DNA of 64,000 bases. Origin: Neodiprion pinetum (taxonomy: Eukaryota > Arthropoda > Insecta > Hymenoptera > Diprionidae). The translations under genes and the position numbers were made by a program. The stretch is taken from positions 8,566,283-8,630,282 of the forward strand of contig NC_060234.1 in the NCBI RefSeq assembly GCF_021155775.2. The letters run 5' to 3'. Positions within the stretch are counted from its first letter, which is position 1; each line of letters opens with the position of its first letter. Under the pieces are notes generated by a model, which saw only the letters and a list, made by a program, of their open reading frames with translations, was not told where the DNA came from and did no database searches. This document shows, piece by piece, positions 23,770 to 37,200 of this stretch.

Positions 23770-24318
23770 CTCGCAAAAAGTAATCATATTGTATGGAAGA
23801 AAAATCAGGCTGAATGAAAAAATAAAATTTCCCGACAACTCTAAGACGCCTCACATTTTTATGTGGGAGAAATTCATCTTTTTGAAATTTTTTTTCGCGA
23901 AAACTGTTCATTACTTTGAAACTGTATATTATAAAAAAGTTTCATTTGGCTATTCTTTGGGAAATTTAATGCTCTGCAAAAAAGATCTCTTGTAAAATTT
24001 TCGTAAATCTTATATTTATCACGTTATTAGTGAAAAATGCAGACAGTTTTAAATTGTGAGAAATATTAGATTTGTACGAAAATTTTACAACAGATCTTTT
24101 CTGTAGAGCATTGAATTTCCTGCAGAAGAGTTGAAAGAAATTTTTTTTATAACACACAGTTTCAAAGTAATAAAGAGTTTTCTCAAAAAAAAAAATTACA
24201 AATTCATGAATTTGCCGCGTAAAAATGATTTTAGAATGGAAAAATTTTAGAATCATCGGAAATTTTTTGGGATTTAGCCGGATTGTTTTTCTATACAAAA
24301 CGTGATTACTTTTTCGGG
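23770..24318. repeat. Long imperfect inverted repeat (about 550-bp hairpin)
   Basis: The left arm (about 23770-24010) and right arm (about 24070-24318) are inverted copies. Matching landmarks are AAAAAGTAATCA at the outer ends, TTACTTTGAAACTGT, GAAATTTAATGCTCTGCA against GAAATTCAATGCTCTACA, and AAGATCTSTTGTAAAATTTT near the loop. The loop is about 60 bp. Divergence is roughly one base in five with small gaps. This fits an old foldback element or a MITE with long inverted repeats. Open frames on the two strands give similar Phe/Lys-rich peptides because the arms are copies. A transcript would fold into a long double-stranded RNA. Confidence 0.8.
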
Positions 24319-27300
24319 GTGAACGCGAGGAAATTTCAAGTTGGAAAATTTCATTGATACGATAACATGTGATTTCAATTCAATTGAAATCATTACATGT
24401 TTTATGCCTCGAACAATTGAATCAATATTATCAGATGATACACCTGTACGGAATAAAAATCAATTTTCAAGTTGTAATATATCAGCGGTTTGTTTGTTTT
24501 TTTTTTACTTCATGCTAAGTCAATCGATAAGAATTTCTCGAGTTGGATAAATATTGACAAATCAAGATCAGGAGTGAAAAAAAGTTCATCAATTATTTTC
24601 AGTCCCATAAGGTAATGTAAAATATATACGGTAAATGCGTACGATATGAAACGCGTTGACTAATTTTTTTTTTCCACTCTAAAATGGGAAATATCTATTA
24701 GCAGAGTTTTTAAACGTGAGGTATGCAAGTCTAAGCGAAGAAAAGTATCTAAACAGAGCAAAATGTCCAAAAGGGGAGAAAAGAATTAATTATATTGAAG
24801 CGTTGAGAAACTGTGACTTGAATTCGATCAAGTTGAATGTAAAAAATGATATTTGCTTGGCATCTAATTGTAAAAAAAAACAATAAACTCACATATTCGA
24901 ACTAGAAATTGAGATTCTTAATCAACTAATCTTCAATCCAAGTATAATATTGCACGATTTTGCTTCGTGTTGAAAATTTGATATTATCCCACTTGAATTA
25001 TTATTTATTTCCTGACATTTATGTTTTACCCAAAGATCGCGATCCATGACACAACAATATATCAATCGGGAATCGTACTCTCCCAAATTAAAAGCTCATA
25101 TTTTATAATAACTATTTCTTGAGATTAAATCAATAATGAAAATATCGTCAGATACATTTTTGAGGCATCAAACGGAGGCTTGATATCACAAGCGTGGGTC
25201 TTCTTACTAACGTAAATTGATATTATGATTGATTTGAGCGATAAAAAAAAAATTTTACTCGCGGTTCTTCGTAAATTTAAAAAAAATGTATAAGTATGAA
25301 AAATGAACTAAGCCTGATCTTTCACATGACGTAGAGCGCTCATATTTTGCTGGAACGTTTCTTTTAACCCAAATAAACTTTTTAGCGGATACTATGGTGG
25401 AAAATCGCAAATTATTTCTTTCCGACACATCCTAATTTACATATATTAAGAATATTTTATTCGCGAATGAATTCCAAAATAACTTTCTGAAATTATAAAT
25501 TTCTTGCAACCTACACGTTGTAACTGAATAAATTATTTTGCTTCGTGAAAAATCCTGATAACACTGTAAATATCAATTTGACTTTTTGCAAAGGTGAACA
25601 GAAATGATAATTTCTTCTATATGCTTTTTAAAGTTGCCTGTAAGAATATACCTGTAACGACCAAATGAATCTTTCCATTGGAAATCAAAGTATTCAAAGC
25701 CTTTTCGGTTTCTTTATATCATTATGTCAATTAGGATTGATAGTTTCAATAAAATTCTTCACCTCAAGAAAACTTCAGTTTCACATTTTCTCATCAAGAT
25801 CTTGCCCATTTTTTCATAATAATAATTTCTTTACCGGAGTATCTAACACGTCGCCATACAAAATAGCGTTATGACTATTAAACGCAAATTACGTCTCTTC
25901 GTCAAGATTTTAACGAATTAATTAATCCCTGAATGAAGAAAAATGTATACGTATATTTATAGTGTAATGTTACCGCATTATATACCCAAACGTAATTCCT
26001 ATTATATTATATTCCCTACGTGTATCATAACGTACAGGTAAAAGATGTATGTAAGCATTTGTTTGAATATAAATTATGCGCATAATTATAATGCTAGGTA
26101 CGAGATTTACGTATATATTGTAAAGAATGAGATGGATTTAATTATCAGATAATATCGTAGCGGGCATACAATACACACAACGTTGTGCACAATGTGCCAT
26201 AAGGGGCCGGCTTTTGGTTAATTAATGATCCCGGAAATATATATGTGCGTGCATACGTATATATTATTTTAATTTATATATATATATATATATATTTCTA
26301 GTTATGCCAATAAATTATAATGAGGTACGTTGTTGGCGATGCGTGGGATTTCAATCCGATGAAAATTAGTTTGACTTATTCATTTCTCGTGCATACTAAT
26401 AATAATAACACAAACGTCAACAATCGCTATAGTTTGATAAATTTTAATTTAACAACTAAAGCGTGGTCTCACGTGATTTTACCACTTTGGACTTTGGAAT
26501 ATCTGAAATTTTATACTTCATTCCGACGGCATGGACATATTTTCATTCGTACTCTACATCGATTCAGAAATCATCAGAAAAATCATTGTTCTTTCAATTT
26601 AATAAACCTCTGCAAACGGTACGATATAGCCAACCAGCAAAGTTAATCCTACCACACGAAAAGAAAGGAATATCTGGCATATCACTGGTAACACATATCA
26701 CTTTAGTTAATAAAACTTTGGAATATTGAATAATATACATATGCTATATTAGTAGGATAATATTTTTCGATAGATTTATATTATGTAATATTATTTAATT
26801 ATTGTTATTCAACGATAAAAACAACTCTTAAGTAGCAGTAGTGATATGTTCTTCCTTTTGTCTTTGAGAAAACAAGTATTTCGTATCGATGCTGATATCA
26901 CTGCATCGGTTTTCATTCGCAAGAAAAGCACAAAAGTGTGCCTTGTTCCGGGCTTACATCCAGAGCAGGTTTCATGATATCAACGTTAATCGTGATGTTA
27001 TTTGTTGATGTAGATGCGACGGGTTCGGCAGTTTTTGCCAATGAATTAATTTTTTTTTTTTAATCTTTTCCTTACCATCTTTTTACCTTTTGGTGTTACT
27101 TTTTCTCTTTGGTTTTATTTTTTTATCTGCAAATCATCGGGATCGGCATCGGTACGAATTAGCCGACTGCCAGTTGCTTTTGCCAGAAACCATTTCACAT
27201 TTGGCTCATAGCAACCACAAGCTAAATGTCAGCACGGCAAAATGACCAGGAATAATCACACTTTTGAGGCATCACGTGGTTGTTTGAAAACACATTAGCC

Positions 27301-29880
27301 TTAAGGCTGACTGTTGGATAACTTATCGAATGCTAGTGAAACGAATAATCGCGCGTAACTTTTCGAGGATTGCCTCCAGCGGCGTCTGATTTCATTTTCG
27401 CGCTTGTCAATGTCCGAATTAGCGGTACGATTTATCTGATGGTATAACGTAGCCTGGTCTCTTTTTCAATCTTTCAATCTTACGATGGGAAGTTCTTGCT
27501 CGGTTATTTCGAAATCATTTACAAAATAATTACAATTATTTCTGCTGGCTTCTGATGATTTTTCCATAATTTTCAAAAGTTTCCCATCATTGGGATTTTG
27601 ATTGAAAATTGAATTCTAATAACTTTCGCCGTATGCGGAAGCATTTTTGTATTTGACTCACGACCATGCGTGGTAAATTTTTATTAATTTTCGCTCATAA
27701 TTCTACGTCATAAATACATGTAAGTAAATTCACAACTACTTCAACCATTCCGGAAGTTGATTCTCTGCATGGTAATTTGAAGCTTGGAAAGTGTTTGAGA
27801 AAAACGATTAAACATGCATATGTATCTGTATATTTATATACAAGTCGAAAAAGAAATTGTCTCTAACCAATAGATGGTGTTGATGATCTTTAGCTCCGTC
27901 TCTCTCTCACGGAGAAAGTTACTCGCCTTACAGATAGTATCTGGGATTCGGGAATAATCGTTCGGGAACGACTGGAGAGATGATGAGCGTGATGTTATCC
28001 GTCTGTCATGGTTTTAATACAAGAATCTAAGCATAAAAAATTACCAAGATATCACTAATCAAACGAAGCCGATCGAATATATCGAACGCGGCATCTTTTC
28101 TCAACTGACCCCATAAGAACCGGATTCCAAGCTTCAATCTACATTAACATCAATTCGCGTTAGCGGAGTGTGCATATTATAACGAAATATTTTCACGCTG
28201 GATGGATAATAACTTTAATAAAAAATTCTCTCCATTCGTTTCATTATACATTAACTGTAAGTTATGGACTTGAGTAGAAATTTAAATGCAGCATACGTGT
28301 GTAAAATATACCCACTCAATATTTAAACCGTTTGAAAAATTTCCAGCAATGTTATTTGTGCCAATAATCTCCGAACATGTAAAAGTTATGAACCCGAACG
28401 TATTAGAGCTTAGATATGAACAGTTTAGAGAAAAGGTTTTGCAATTGGAATGTTAAGAATGATTAAGCCTTGGTGTTTTTTATCCGATTCTAATGTTGTT
28501 GGGCGTATTTTGTTCAACTGTTATTCGGTAATATCTTGAGAACGAATAAATGAATTCGAATGATTTTTGTCTCAATTGACGGGGCGTTTTTTTTTTTTTG
28601 TTAACTCAGACCAGAAAATAAGAAAACACTTCTTTTTTATTAAGAACAAATTTTTATTTTTTTTTTAATTAAAATTGTCAATCTGCGAACTATTTCGATT
28701 TTGAAATTCATGATGACGGTTCATTCGACACGGTACATATTTTGAGAAATGAAATAAATTATTTTCCGTTTTGCACAAATCGAAGAAAAAAAGTTGTTTA
28801 TGCACGGCTAAATTATACAACATTTATGGATTAAAATTATTCGAATAACCAGTCAAGAATAAAAAGGGGAAAAAATTAGTTTCCACGGTCCGAAATCATT
28901 GTTGGTGAGTACCGATTTTTTTTCTGTTGGACTTTCGTCAAACGAAAAGGACCATAAACGGCGCATAGCCTTCGAACTATGAAATTCACAAATAAGTCGT
29001 GATTCAAAGAAAAAGAGTAATAAACAATTTTATTTACGGTTGAAAATGGTTCTAGTTTTGTAAAGTTTTCGCACCGATTTCTTCTACTGCCTTCATGGCT
29101 AAATCTGTAATAACCGAACAGAATTCTTCAGAATCTTAACTCTTTAAAAATTGAAACCATACGGATTTTTTTGACCAATCTGAATTTCGATTCGTTCCTC
29201 AAGTTTGGTGTCGAAACGTATTATAGCAGTACGCGGAAAAAGGAGTTAATGCGAAACAACCGAATGATTGTTGTAACTGAAACTCCAAACTTCTTAGATT
29301 GACATCAAATTTCAACATAACATCAACAAAATTGCATAAATTTTGCATAAAAATTGTGTGAAACGTGTATTTTTCTGCCCACAAATTTGAATTGATTTCA
29401 GTTACACCAAGTTCCCGCTTATTGGTTAGAATTATAAGTCATTGGCAGTTTCCAAAAACGCTTTACGCCTTATTTTTTCTTTTTTTTTTTTATCAAAATT
29501 TGAAATAATTTCACAGCCATTTTGGTGCTACAGATGAACAAATGTGTTCGCTATCCAACTTGCAGTCTGATGATTAATCATACCAAGTTAATTAATCGAT
29601 CTATTTTGCAATTAAAAGTATGAGCACAAATTTTCAATTACAAAAGGTTCAACGATGAGTGGAAAATCCTGGTTTCAGAATCGATTTCGATATTGTATCT
29701 GGTTAAATTTTTATCGTTATCGTCATTATCATTATTATTATTAAATATACTAACGTGTCGATGAAATTTAATCGACGGTTGGAATTTGGTGTCAACGAAA
29801 AAAGCTTCGAGTTTCACCGGCATGTTTTCCAAAATCGAACCGTCGCGCGTAACATACTTTTTAAATCAATTTTCGCGCAA
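24319..29880. other. AT-rich non-coding DNA
   Basis: No coding region was recognised. There is a (TA)n run at 26274-26296. A GC-richer stretch at about 26900-27420 gave no recognisable protein on either strand when I read through it. Confidence 0.4.
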
Positions 29881-30170
29881 TTTCTACTCACCGTTGCCCG
29901 GGGACAGCTCGCTAATTGAAACACTTTGCGTGATAGCAGGTGGTCACGATTGAATCGTTCGTTCATTCTGCTCGATAGTTTGACACGAATCGCAGCCCGT
30001 TTGGGGCGCGTTTATTATCTCTCGCGGCCCAGATAGGGGTTTCGACTTCCGTCGGTGGGGAGAGGGAGGCATCGATCAAAGCTATCGCAAACCGTCCGCC
30101 ACGCATCCGTGAAACGGATGCGGCTGCTTCATGCATTGTCATAAGCTGGTAAATTGTCTTTGGCTGAGGT
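29880..30170. promoter_or_regulatory. CpG-rich island of unknown role
   Basis: A local rise in CpG content in AT-rich surroundings includes a perfect CGCATCCG / CGGATGCG hairpin with a 5-base loop (30102-30122). There is no open frame of note. It may be an internal promoter, enhancer or non-coding exon; nothing in the sequence decides between them. Confidence 0.3.
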
Positions 30171-30734
30171 AATTACATAAATATCACCTTACTTACAATT
30201 AGAAGTATGCGCCATCTCGTGTTACTTTTTTTTAAAATCCGGACAAGCAAAACCCATAAACGTTAATGGGATAGACGTGTGAAAGACGTGTGATTGACGT
30301 TATTTTCAATTGTGAGTAAATTATTTCACAGAATGTCAGTGAAAAAAATTCACGAATGACTTTCAAGAAGTGCAATTAGATATTTTTTAGAAGAAAAAGT
30401 ATTTCTAAGGGTACAAAATTATGTACAAGTTTTCATGTCTCGAACGTATACGAAGTAATTTATGTTAGTGATTCCCTGCGTATTTTTTCTAAATAACAGT
30501 CCAAAATGGTTCAATTGATGATATTAATTATTATGATGTTATTATTGAGTTAAAGTTTGGAACTTCAGTTTATAAATGGCCTAAAAATTTTGATGGTCAT
30601 CATTAAATTTTTAGGTTATTTACGAGCCAAAGTTTTTAACTTACCTCAAAAACAGCATCATAATGATTAGTATTATTATTTTAGCTACTTGTTTGCGTAG
30701 CAGGCTCCTTTCACCGCGGTAATGCAGAGCTTAG

Positions 30735-30816
30735 TACCAAAGTATCTCCGCACACCGCTAGATGCCGCAATTTTCTACCGAAGTACCTCTACGCACCGCT
30801 AGGTGACGCAGCGTGC
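30735..30816 (+). repeat. Two-copy 41-bp tandem repeat
   Basis: Two adjacent copies start with TACCAAAGTATCTC at 30735 and TACCGAAGTACCTC at 30776. Each contains GCACACCGCTAGATG or GCACCGCTAGGTG followed by a CGCA. The CCGCTAG-TG-CGC core is loosely like an insulator-protein site, but it lacks the expected GGCGC. Confidence 0.7.
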
Positions 30817-30819
30817 ATC

Positions 30820-32850
30820 TTCTAACCAAGTTGAATAGTAGAAACCTGCACAGACGATACTCGCTGCGTTATGACAATTTGTAAATATTTCACAACAGTG
30901 CTCGTAAGCATCGCAATTTATGCAATCAATTGCATAAAATCACGATTTGATTGGTTCGGAAATTATTTACGTACATAAATATGCGAATTCGATGAATGTT
31001 AAGGTGACGAGAAACCAAACTTTAGTAGTAAAATATCAACTGTATTGTAAAGGAAATTGTGTTGAAAACTATTATTAGATTCTGAAAAATTATTCCACTC
31101 TAATTATCTCTACCAGGCGATTGAAATGATAAAACAACACAGAGATTGAAAAGTAGTATGGATCACCCATGCATTGTTTACTGGTGAAAAAATCAGCACT
31201 GTCACCAGTTATATTGTTTATATTGTATCGAAACAGTTCTTTTCTTGAAATTTATAAGTTTGTGCCGAGATTCATATCGCTGACTTTGCTTGTTCGAAGC
31301 TTGATGTTCCTTGTGTCCCGAAAGATCAATTACAATTTGCAAGATATACTTTGTTAGTTCAACTTTATCCATGTGACTATGTCTAAACACTGAGCACTCA
31401 GTACTACATATATCACTTTGTATACTTTAAGTTTTGATTGATCGAGCTTATTTGCAGAGTTTCAAGCTGTCCAAGTTTCTGTAATTATTCAAATACTTAT
31501 GGTGGAATCTCGATATCAGCACCGAACTCAGATTTTTATTAAAGTTTATCTATCGGAACTCCAGGTAAATCTCATTTCTCATCCAGGCATTATAAAATAA
31601 AAAATGCAGTTAACAAATGTCCCATAGCGCAAAACTTGATCGTTGATAGCTATGCAACATTAAGAGTAAATATGTTGGAATCATCTTTAATCTTGTGGTC
31701 TTTTACTTCGAAGTGGGTAACATTTAATTATGTATATGAAAATCAACACAGATGAAACTTTGCTGTTAAATTGGTATCATTACAATTTTGCCGAAAGACT
31801 AAACTTCAACTTCTGAATGTGTAAAAGTTTCAAATTTTCCTAAAGGGATATTATAAAACTACTTTTGATGCACCTTAAAGTTTTACGAAGAAATCTGTGG
31901 ACAGATACTACGATGATGGCCGAAGGGGCCACATGCTTTGAAATCATCAACGATTCACAAGTGATTTCCGTTATTAAAAAAAGTTTGTATTCCACTATTC
32001 TGAAAGTGGTTCCTAAAGTTTCAAAGATGTTCGGCGTATTACTGATTTCCAAGTGATTTTCAATATGAAAGTATCACTCGAATACCATGGATTTCCAGTA
32101 ATTTTCTACTAATTCCTTAAGAGAATTGCCCGTCAATGCTCGTGTTTGATTCTGCGTTCGGTTGTTCATGTTTGAGAAACTAGCTGTTCATGCGCACGTC
32201 GTACCAATTTGGCCTAAAATATGAAAAGAATGGGTGAATGTTCAGGTAAGACAGAAGAATAGATTACATAAAACAGGACACTATACTATTCATACATGTT
32301 TTCACTCAAAGTTATTACTCGAAGAAGATATCGAACCATGAATAGTGCTTAAGTAATTATCTATCGAGCTTGCATTGCGTAGCACAAAAATATCCATTCC
32401 CTGTGATGATAAATAAATGAACAGAAACCGAACAAAAAACAGACCTGGAACTAGCTCGCACAGAATACAATACAATCAAAACTTTTGGGGTTAACAAAGG
32501 CCAAAAAGGAAACACCAAAGCCAGCAAATGCTTGTACCACAACTCATTTGTTGTATTGTATAAATTTCGTACAGGCGAGCGACTTGCTGTATCATGGAAA
32601 TCATAGAGAATAGTTATACCACGGGTCAAAATAGTGAGATCCTCTAAGATGCACATACGTATTCATCACTGATTACATATCTATATACACCTAAAACCGT
32701 ATTTCACATGTCTAGTCTTGAGAATTGAAAGTTGTTGAAGACGAATTGACGATTTGAGCAATGTTGGAATCTTACATGTGGTATATTTCAGCTCTCCGTG
32801 CATCGATCACATTGATGTAGGGCTAAACAAAAGCTCTAAAAATCTACAAA
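30820..32850. other. AT-rich non-coding DNA
   Basis: Only short chance open frames. Nothing recognised. Confidence 0.4.
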
Positions 32851-33560
32851 CGTATGAAACTTGTGAGGAGTCGAATTTTTTTACAATGAACTTGGCGCGA
32901 TCGTAGATTGCCGATCTTGATAAATCAATAATGTGAATCCACAATAAATATTTGGATTGACACCAGGTCAAGTTGACGAGTGAGCAAAGATGCAAGTTCT
33001 CACCCAGGGCGGTGGTTCCCGTTTGTAAGAAATTAGTGTAATAAAATATATCTGAAATGGAATAAAATCTATTGATCTTAGATCCCAGTCCACAACGAAC
33101 CGAGTGATAGGTGCGCAAAGCTGCAAAATCTCGTTCTGAACCAAGACGTTCTAGAAGAATCAATTTTCCATTAGGTTTCTACAAATGAATTATATCAATT
33201 AATCCATAAAGTGAATCCATTATAGGGATTCTTGCCAAATATTAATTGACTTGACAAGAAGCAATGCATTTGCGAGGAATCATTCAAACGAAAACTTTCA
33301 AAAATTGAATAAAATCTACAGATTACAGATCTTTGTTGACAATTAGCCGAGTGACAAGCAAGCAAAGCTACAATCATTGCCCTGAAACAGGCCGGAAGTT
33401 CACATTCGTGAGAAATTATTCTGGTTACACGTTCACAATAGTATCAAGATCTATAAATCAATAATACGAACCCACCATAAGAACGACTTTATTTACAAGT
33501 GGTTGATATGTCAAACAATTACAGCTTAGCCTAAAGTTCAGCAATCATTGTTTCAATAGA
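32850..33560. repeat. Degenerate tandem array, period about 124 bp
   Basis: Recurring words are GAGTGAGCAAAGATGC (32981), GAGTGATAGGTGCGCAAAGC (33101) and GAGTGACAAGCAAGCAAAGC (33351), with a weak version near 33230. Alternating with them are GTGAATCCAC, GTGAATCCAT and GAACCCACCATAA near 32935, 33213 and 33470. Spacings are close to multiples of 124. Copies are heavily diverged. The open frames here have no family match. Confidence 0.5.
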
Positions 33561-33755
33561 AATAACGAAAGTTGCATACGAAAAAAAAAACGGTTACGAA
33601 ATAACACAAGATTCTGTCAATTTGAAATGAAAATCCGCCACTTATCCAAAGCGTTGATTCCAACCTGTCCTTCGTTGCATGTTCCGGTACATTTAACTAT
33701 TATTGTTTAAGGTTAGGTTGAAGTGAGCTACAATCACGGTCATAAATCTAACTAA

Positions 33756-34200
33756 GGGGTCATCCATAAATTACGTCACACGAATTTTAGAACTTTTAAA
33801 CCCCTCCCCCTGTCCTTGTCACAGGTTGTCACATTTTCAGAACCCCCTCCCCCCTGATGTGAAGTCACAAATTTTTCAAACTCATACATGTATTTAAAAA
33901 TAATCAAGAGAAAACAGTCGTTTTCATTTTTTTCTTATTTTTATTAAATAATCTTTAATGAAATCAACATAGAGTCAAATATTTATGATAACAGAAAGAA
34001 AAAACGACTAGTTAGGAAACAAAAAGCGACTAATTACGTTAATTAAAGATAAAAAAAAAACTTAATCGTCTTGTGTCCATGGACTCTGGACCCACTCCTT
34101 TATATTAGCTATTACCGGTAAATCAGCCACTTCATTTTCATTTATTATCAATAAAAATATCGATCAAGTTCGAAAATTTAAAAAATTTTTTATTCACATA
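33756..34200 (-). mobile_element. DNA transposon remnant with one recognisable end
   Basis: The segment begins GGGGTCATCCATAAATTACG, then TCACACGAATTTT. Two C-rich tracts follow (CCCCTCCCCCTG and CCCCCTCCCCCCTG), each near a GTCAC word. I remember this as the end of a class II element family found in several insects. About 300 bp inside, the minus strand carries a short frame that looks like the C-terminus of a protein (see 34062-34165). The opposite end was not found, so the copy is truncated. The family name is not known to me. Confidence 0.5.
34062..34165 (-). pseudogene. Possible C-terminal fragment of a transposon-encoded protein
   Basis: Read on the minus strand, the frame ends NIKEWVQSPWTQDD followed by TAA at 34064-34062. 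It is preceded by NENEVADLPVIA. The composition is protein-like and unlike the Phe/Lys-rich chance frames around it. An in-frame stop lies a short way upstream, so only about 34 codons are open. The link to the adjacent transposon end at 33756 is inferred from position and spacing. Confidence 0.3.
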
Positions 34201-34204
34201 TAAA

Positions 34205-37200
34205 TTTTTCGTCGAAAGCGCGGGAAATATTGTATCGCGTGGCGCATTAGTGTTTCCTGTAACTAAATAGTTATAAGATCATTAAGACCAAAGTAACGAA
34301 TGAATGAGTAGACATAGCAAGCTTGCCTTAATTTCGATCCCAATGACGAATTCGTCGATCCTGCGTATATTTATGTTTTAGGTTGTGTGTCACTGCGGTG
34401 AGGTTATGCCGTCAGCGATGAGCGAGTAATTCTTCGTATTATTTTTTTTTCTCATTCTCATAGAATTAATAAGAGCAACGCGAGACAAACAACTTCTTGT
34501 TATTTAAATCATGATTTGTATATGGTGCGGATCTTTTCCAAGTTCCGAAAAAAATACAGGCAATTTACTGTACGAACTACAGAAACGACGCAGGAACAAT
34601 CATCGTCGGAGAGTCGCGGATTCAGTTCACATAGTTGTCGCGTAGTTTGCTCGTGGCAGCACGAGCAATACCAGATAGTACCAAAAGATATCACCAGCGC
34701 CGCCACGCCGTATCACAAAATGTCGCCAAAATAAGATGTCGGTGTTCTTCGTAATCGAAAACCAGATCAGCTGCCATTTTATCATTTTACTATCAAACCT
34801 TATGGGACTGGGCTCAAAATGTATGTTTCTTCAGCACCGAGTGGAATCATACCGGATAGTTCCATTCGTTTAGTGCAACGGTGAAAATTTTCCTAATTTC
34901 TATGAGTGATAACCGATCTGTAAAAATTTTGTCAAAATTAAAAAAAATTTGGCTCGCCGCGTTCTGGAGATGTACAACGCGACGTTGATATCACCTTAAC
35001 GCCCCCATTTTTTTTACCCAATTCTGAACAAAAACACTCCAACATATTTTCATTTCACGAAGGAACGAAAGAAATGGCACGGATTGTACGAAATCGCAGT
35101 AGTGAATTCGTAGAATTCGTGCCATTTTCCTCTACAACATACCTGAGTCCCATCAAAATCCATTTGTACCATGTTTGAGGGTCCCCTTGTGAGATTCGAT
35201 GTTGTTCTGATCGAGCAGCCGATATGATCTACTTCAGTTTAGTAATGATAAATGCTATTCCCATACACAGAGTAAAATAGGCGAGTAAATGCATTTGAAA
35301 AAAGTGTTCCGTCAGTCGTCGCCGCAGCTGGAAAGCCACGTAATGTAGAAACCCAGGAATGGGGTGGCCCTATTTCAACCTAATGGGACAAGGACTGTGT
35401 GCGTCGGACGATTATCGGGCATAATCGTCGCTCGGCTCTCGCCCTGCGATAAATGGACGGTAGATAATACGCACCGCATGCATTGCGTGCAGCGCTGCTT
35501 TCGAGGGTTTGCCCTGATTCCAAAATCACGTACCATAGGAACCCTACCTAATATGCACCGCGTATGCACACGCCCGTATATAAATCGTACATATGTACTT
35601 AATTCTCAGTTATACATTACACACGCGATGATGTATAGGGGCACCTCTATACAGATCCCGTTGCCCTTATGCAGTCAGCGTTACGGAACGGCGCTGCATT
35701 AAGAGCAGGACTCGCACAAAACACTCCAGTGCCAGTTGAAAAATATTCTTGCAAACGTGGTTGAATTTTTTAGTTACACATGCCTTCCATTTGAACTTTC
35801 ACTAAGTTTGCCGTTCCAAAAAAAATTTCCATCGACGCAAAATCAATCAAACTATTAACAATACTGTCAAGTATTTTCCTATCTGTAGTTTGGATTTATC
35901 AGACTCAATACATTTCCGTTCATGTTAGTTTGAATAAGGTGAAAAATTATTGAAAAGTTGAGAATATTGAACTCCTCTGAAGACCTGATTAAGATTGTCA
36001 AAACAGACAATGTGTTTGAGATGGCGGACGAACGAAAAAAAAAGGGGGGGGGGGGGGGTGAGAGTAGAAAAAAGTGAATACAGAAGTTCACCTAAAATAG
36101 ATTCGTACATGTTGTGTCCGTCTCGTTGTGAAGGGTTATAAATCTACTTCCGTTCTCTTTGACGCATGTACCTATATATCTATACATATACTCTAGTAAC
36201 GATTAGTTGTACAATTTTTTCAACTTCCGTATATATATTGCAAAGAGTGAATTTTCAAAAGAAATGGATTCAAAAGAATCTGGGAAGTTCATTTTTCTAC
36301 GCCATATGCATGACCATAAAGTTCTTTCTTTAAACAAAAATATTCATTATACGAACGACTGTATTTTTCGTGCCAAGCTAAAAAAAAGTAGCATAATTAT
36401 ACTGTAAAAAAATCATTTGCAAGACACGAGTATCAGTCACATTAATTTTATAGTCTGCATGAATTGTTAACGTAAAGTAAAGTAAATAATTGTACGAATC
36501 AAGGCCGAGATAATCCGGGTCAGAGGTTCGTCGAGTTGGCAGGGAATGCCCAGTACATAAGTACATACGTATATATATAACGTATATCAGTCCTTCCCGA
36601 AGTGCCGTTCGTTTTTTATCCTTATTTCCCGTGGCGTTGCATGCTCGACGCAAAGTAGTGCAACGCCTCGGTGAATTCGTGAAAAAAAAAACCATTGTAA
36701 AAAAGAAAATAAGAAAGGAAGGGAAGGAAGAAAAAAGGAAGAAAAACCCGGTAGTGAATATACGTGTGTAAATTCATATCCGTATACGTGAGCAGAGAGC
36801 TGCGGTTCGTGCATAACGCGCACGCCATTGCTCACAAATTAAAACCGGAAAGCGAGAAAGCCAAAAAAGGGAAGAGAAAAACAATGCGAAGGTGAAGGAG
36901 ACGAGCATAATGTGCGTGTCGAAAGATATAAAATATCAACGGTTTCTCTTTGTTTTGGTTTTAATTATCTATATTCTCAAAACAATTGGTCAATTTTAAA
37001 TCGAATTTTCCGACCTCTTTCCGTACAATGAATTTGCTAACTCGTAAAATAATTTTTTCAAAGAATGTAAAAAGGATAGTGAAAAAGAATCATCTTAGAA
37101 CAATAAAAATAGTAATATAACCGAATGGAATATTCAGAATTCTTGTTAAATAAAAATAAAATAAAAAAAAAAATAAAAAAAAAGAAAATAGAATTTTTTA

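Noticed and set aside
30735..30816. CTCF or insulator sites
   Set aside because: CCGCTAGATGCCGC and CCGCTAGGTGACGC lack the GGCGC part of the motif in both copies.
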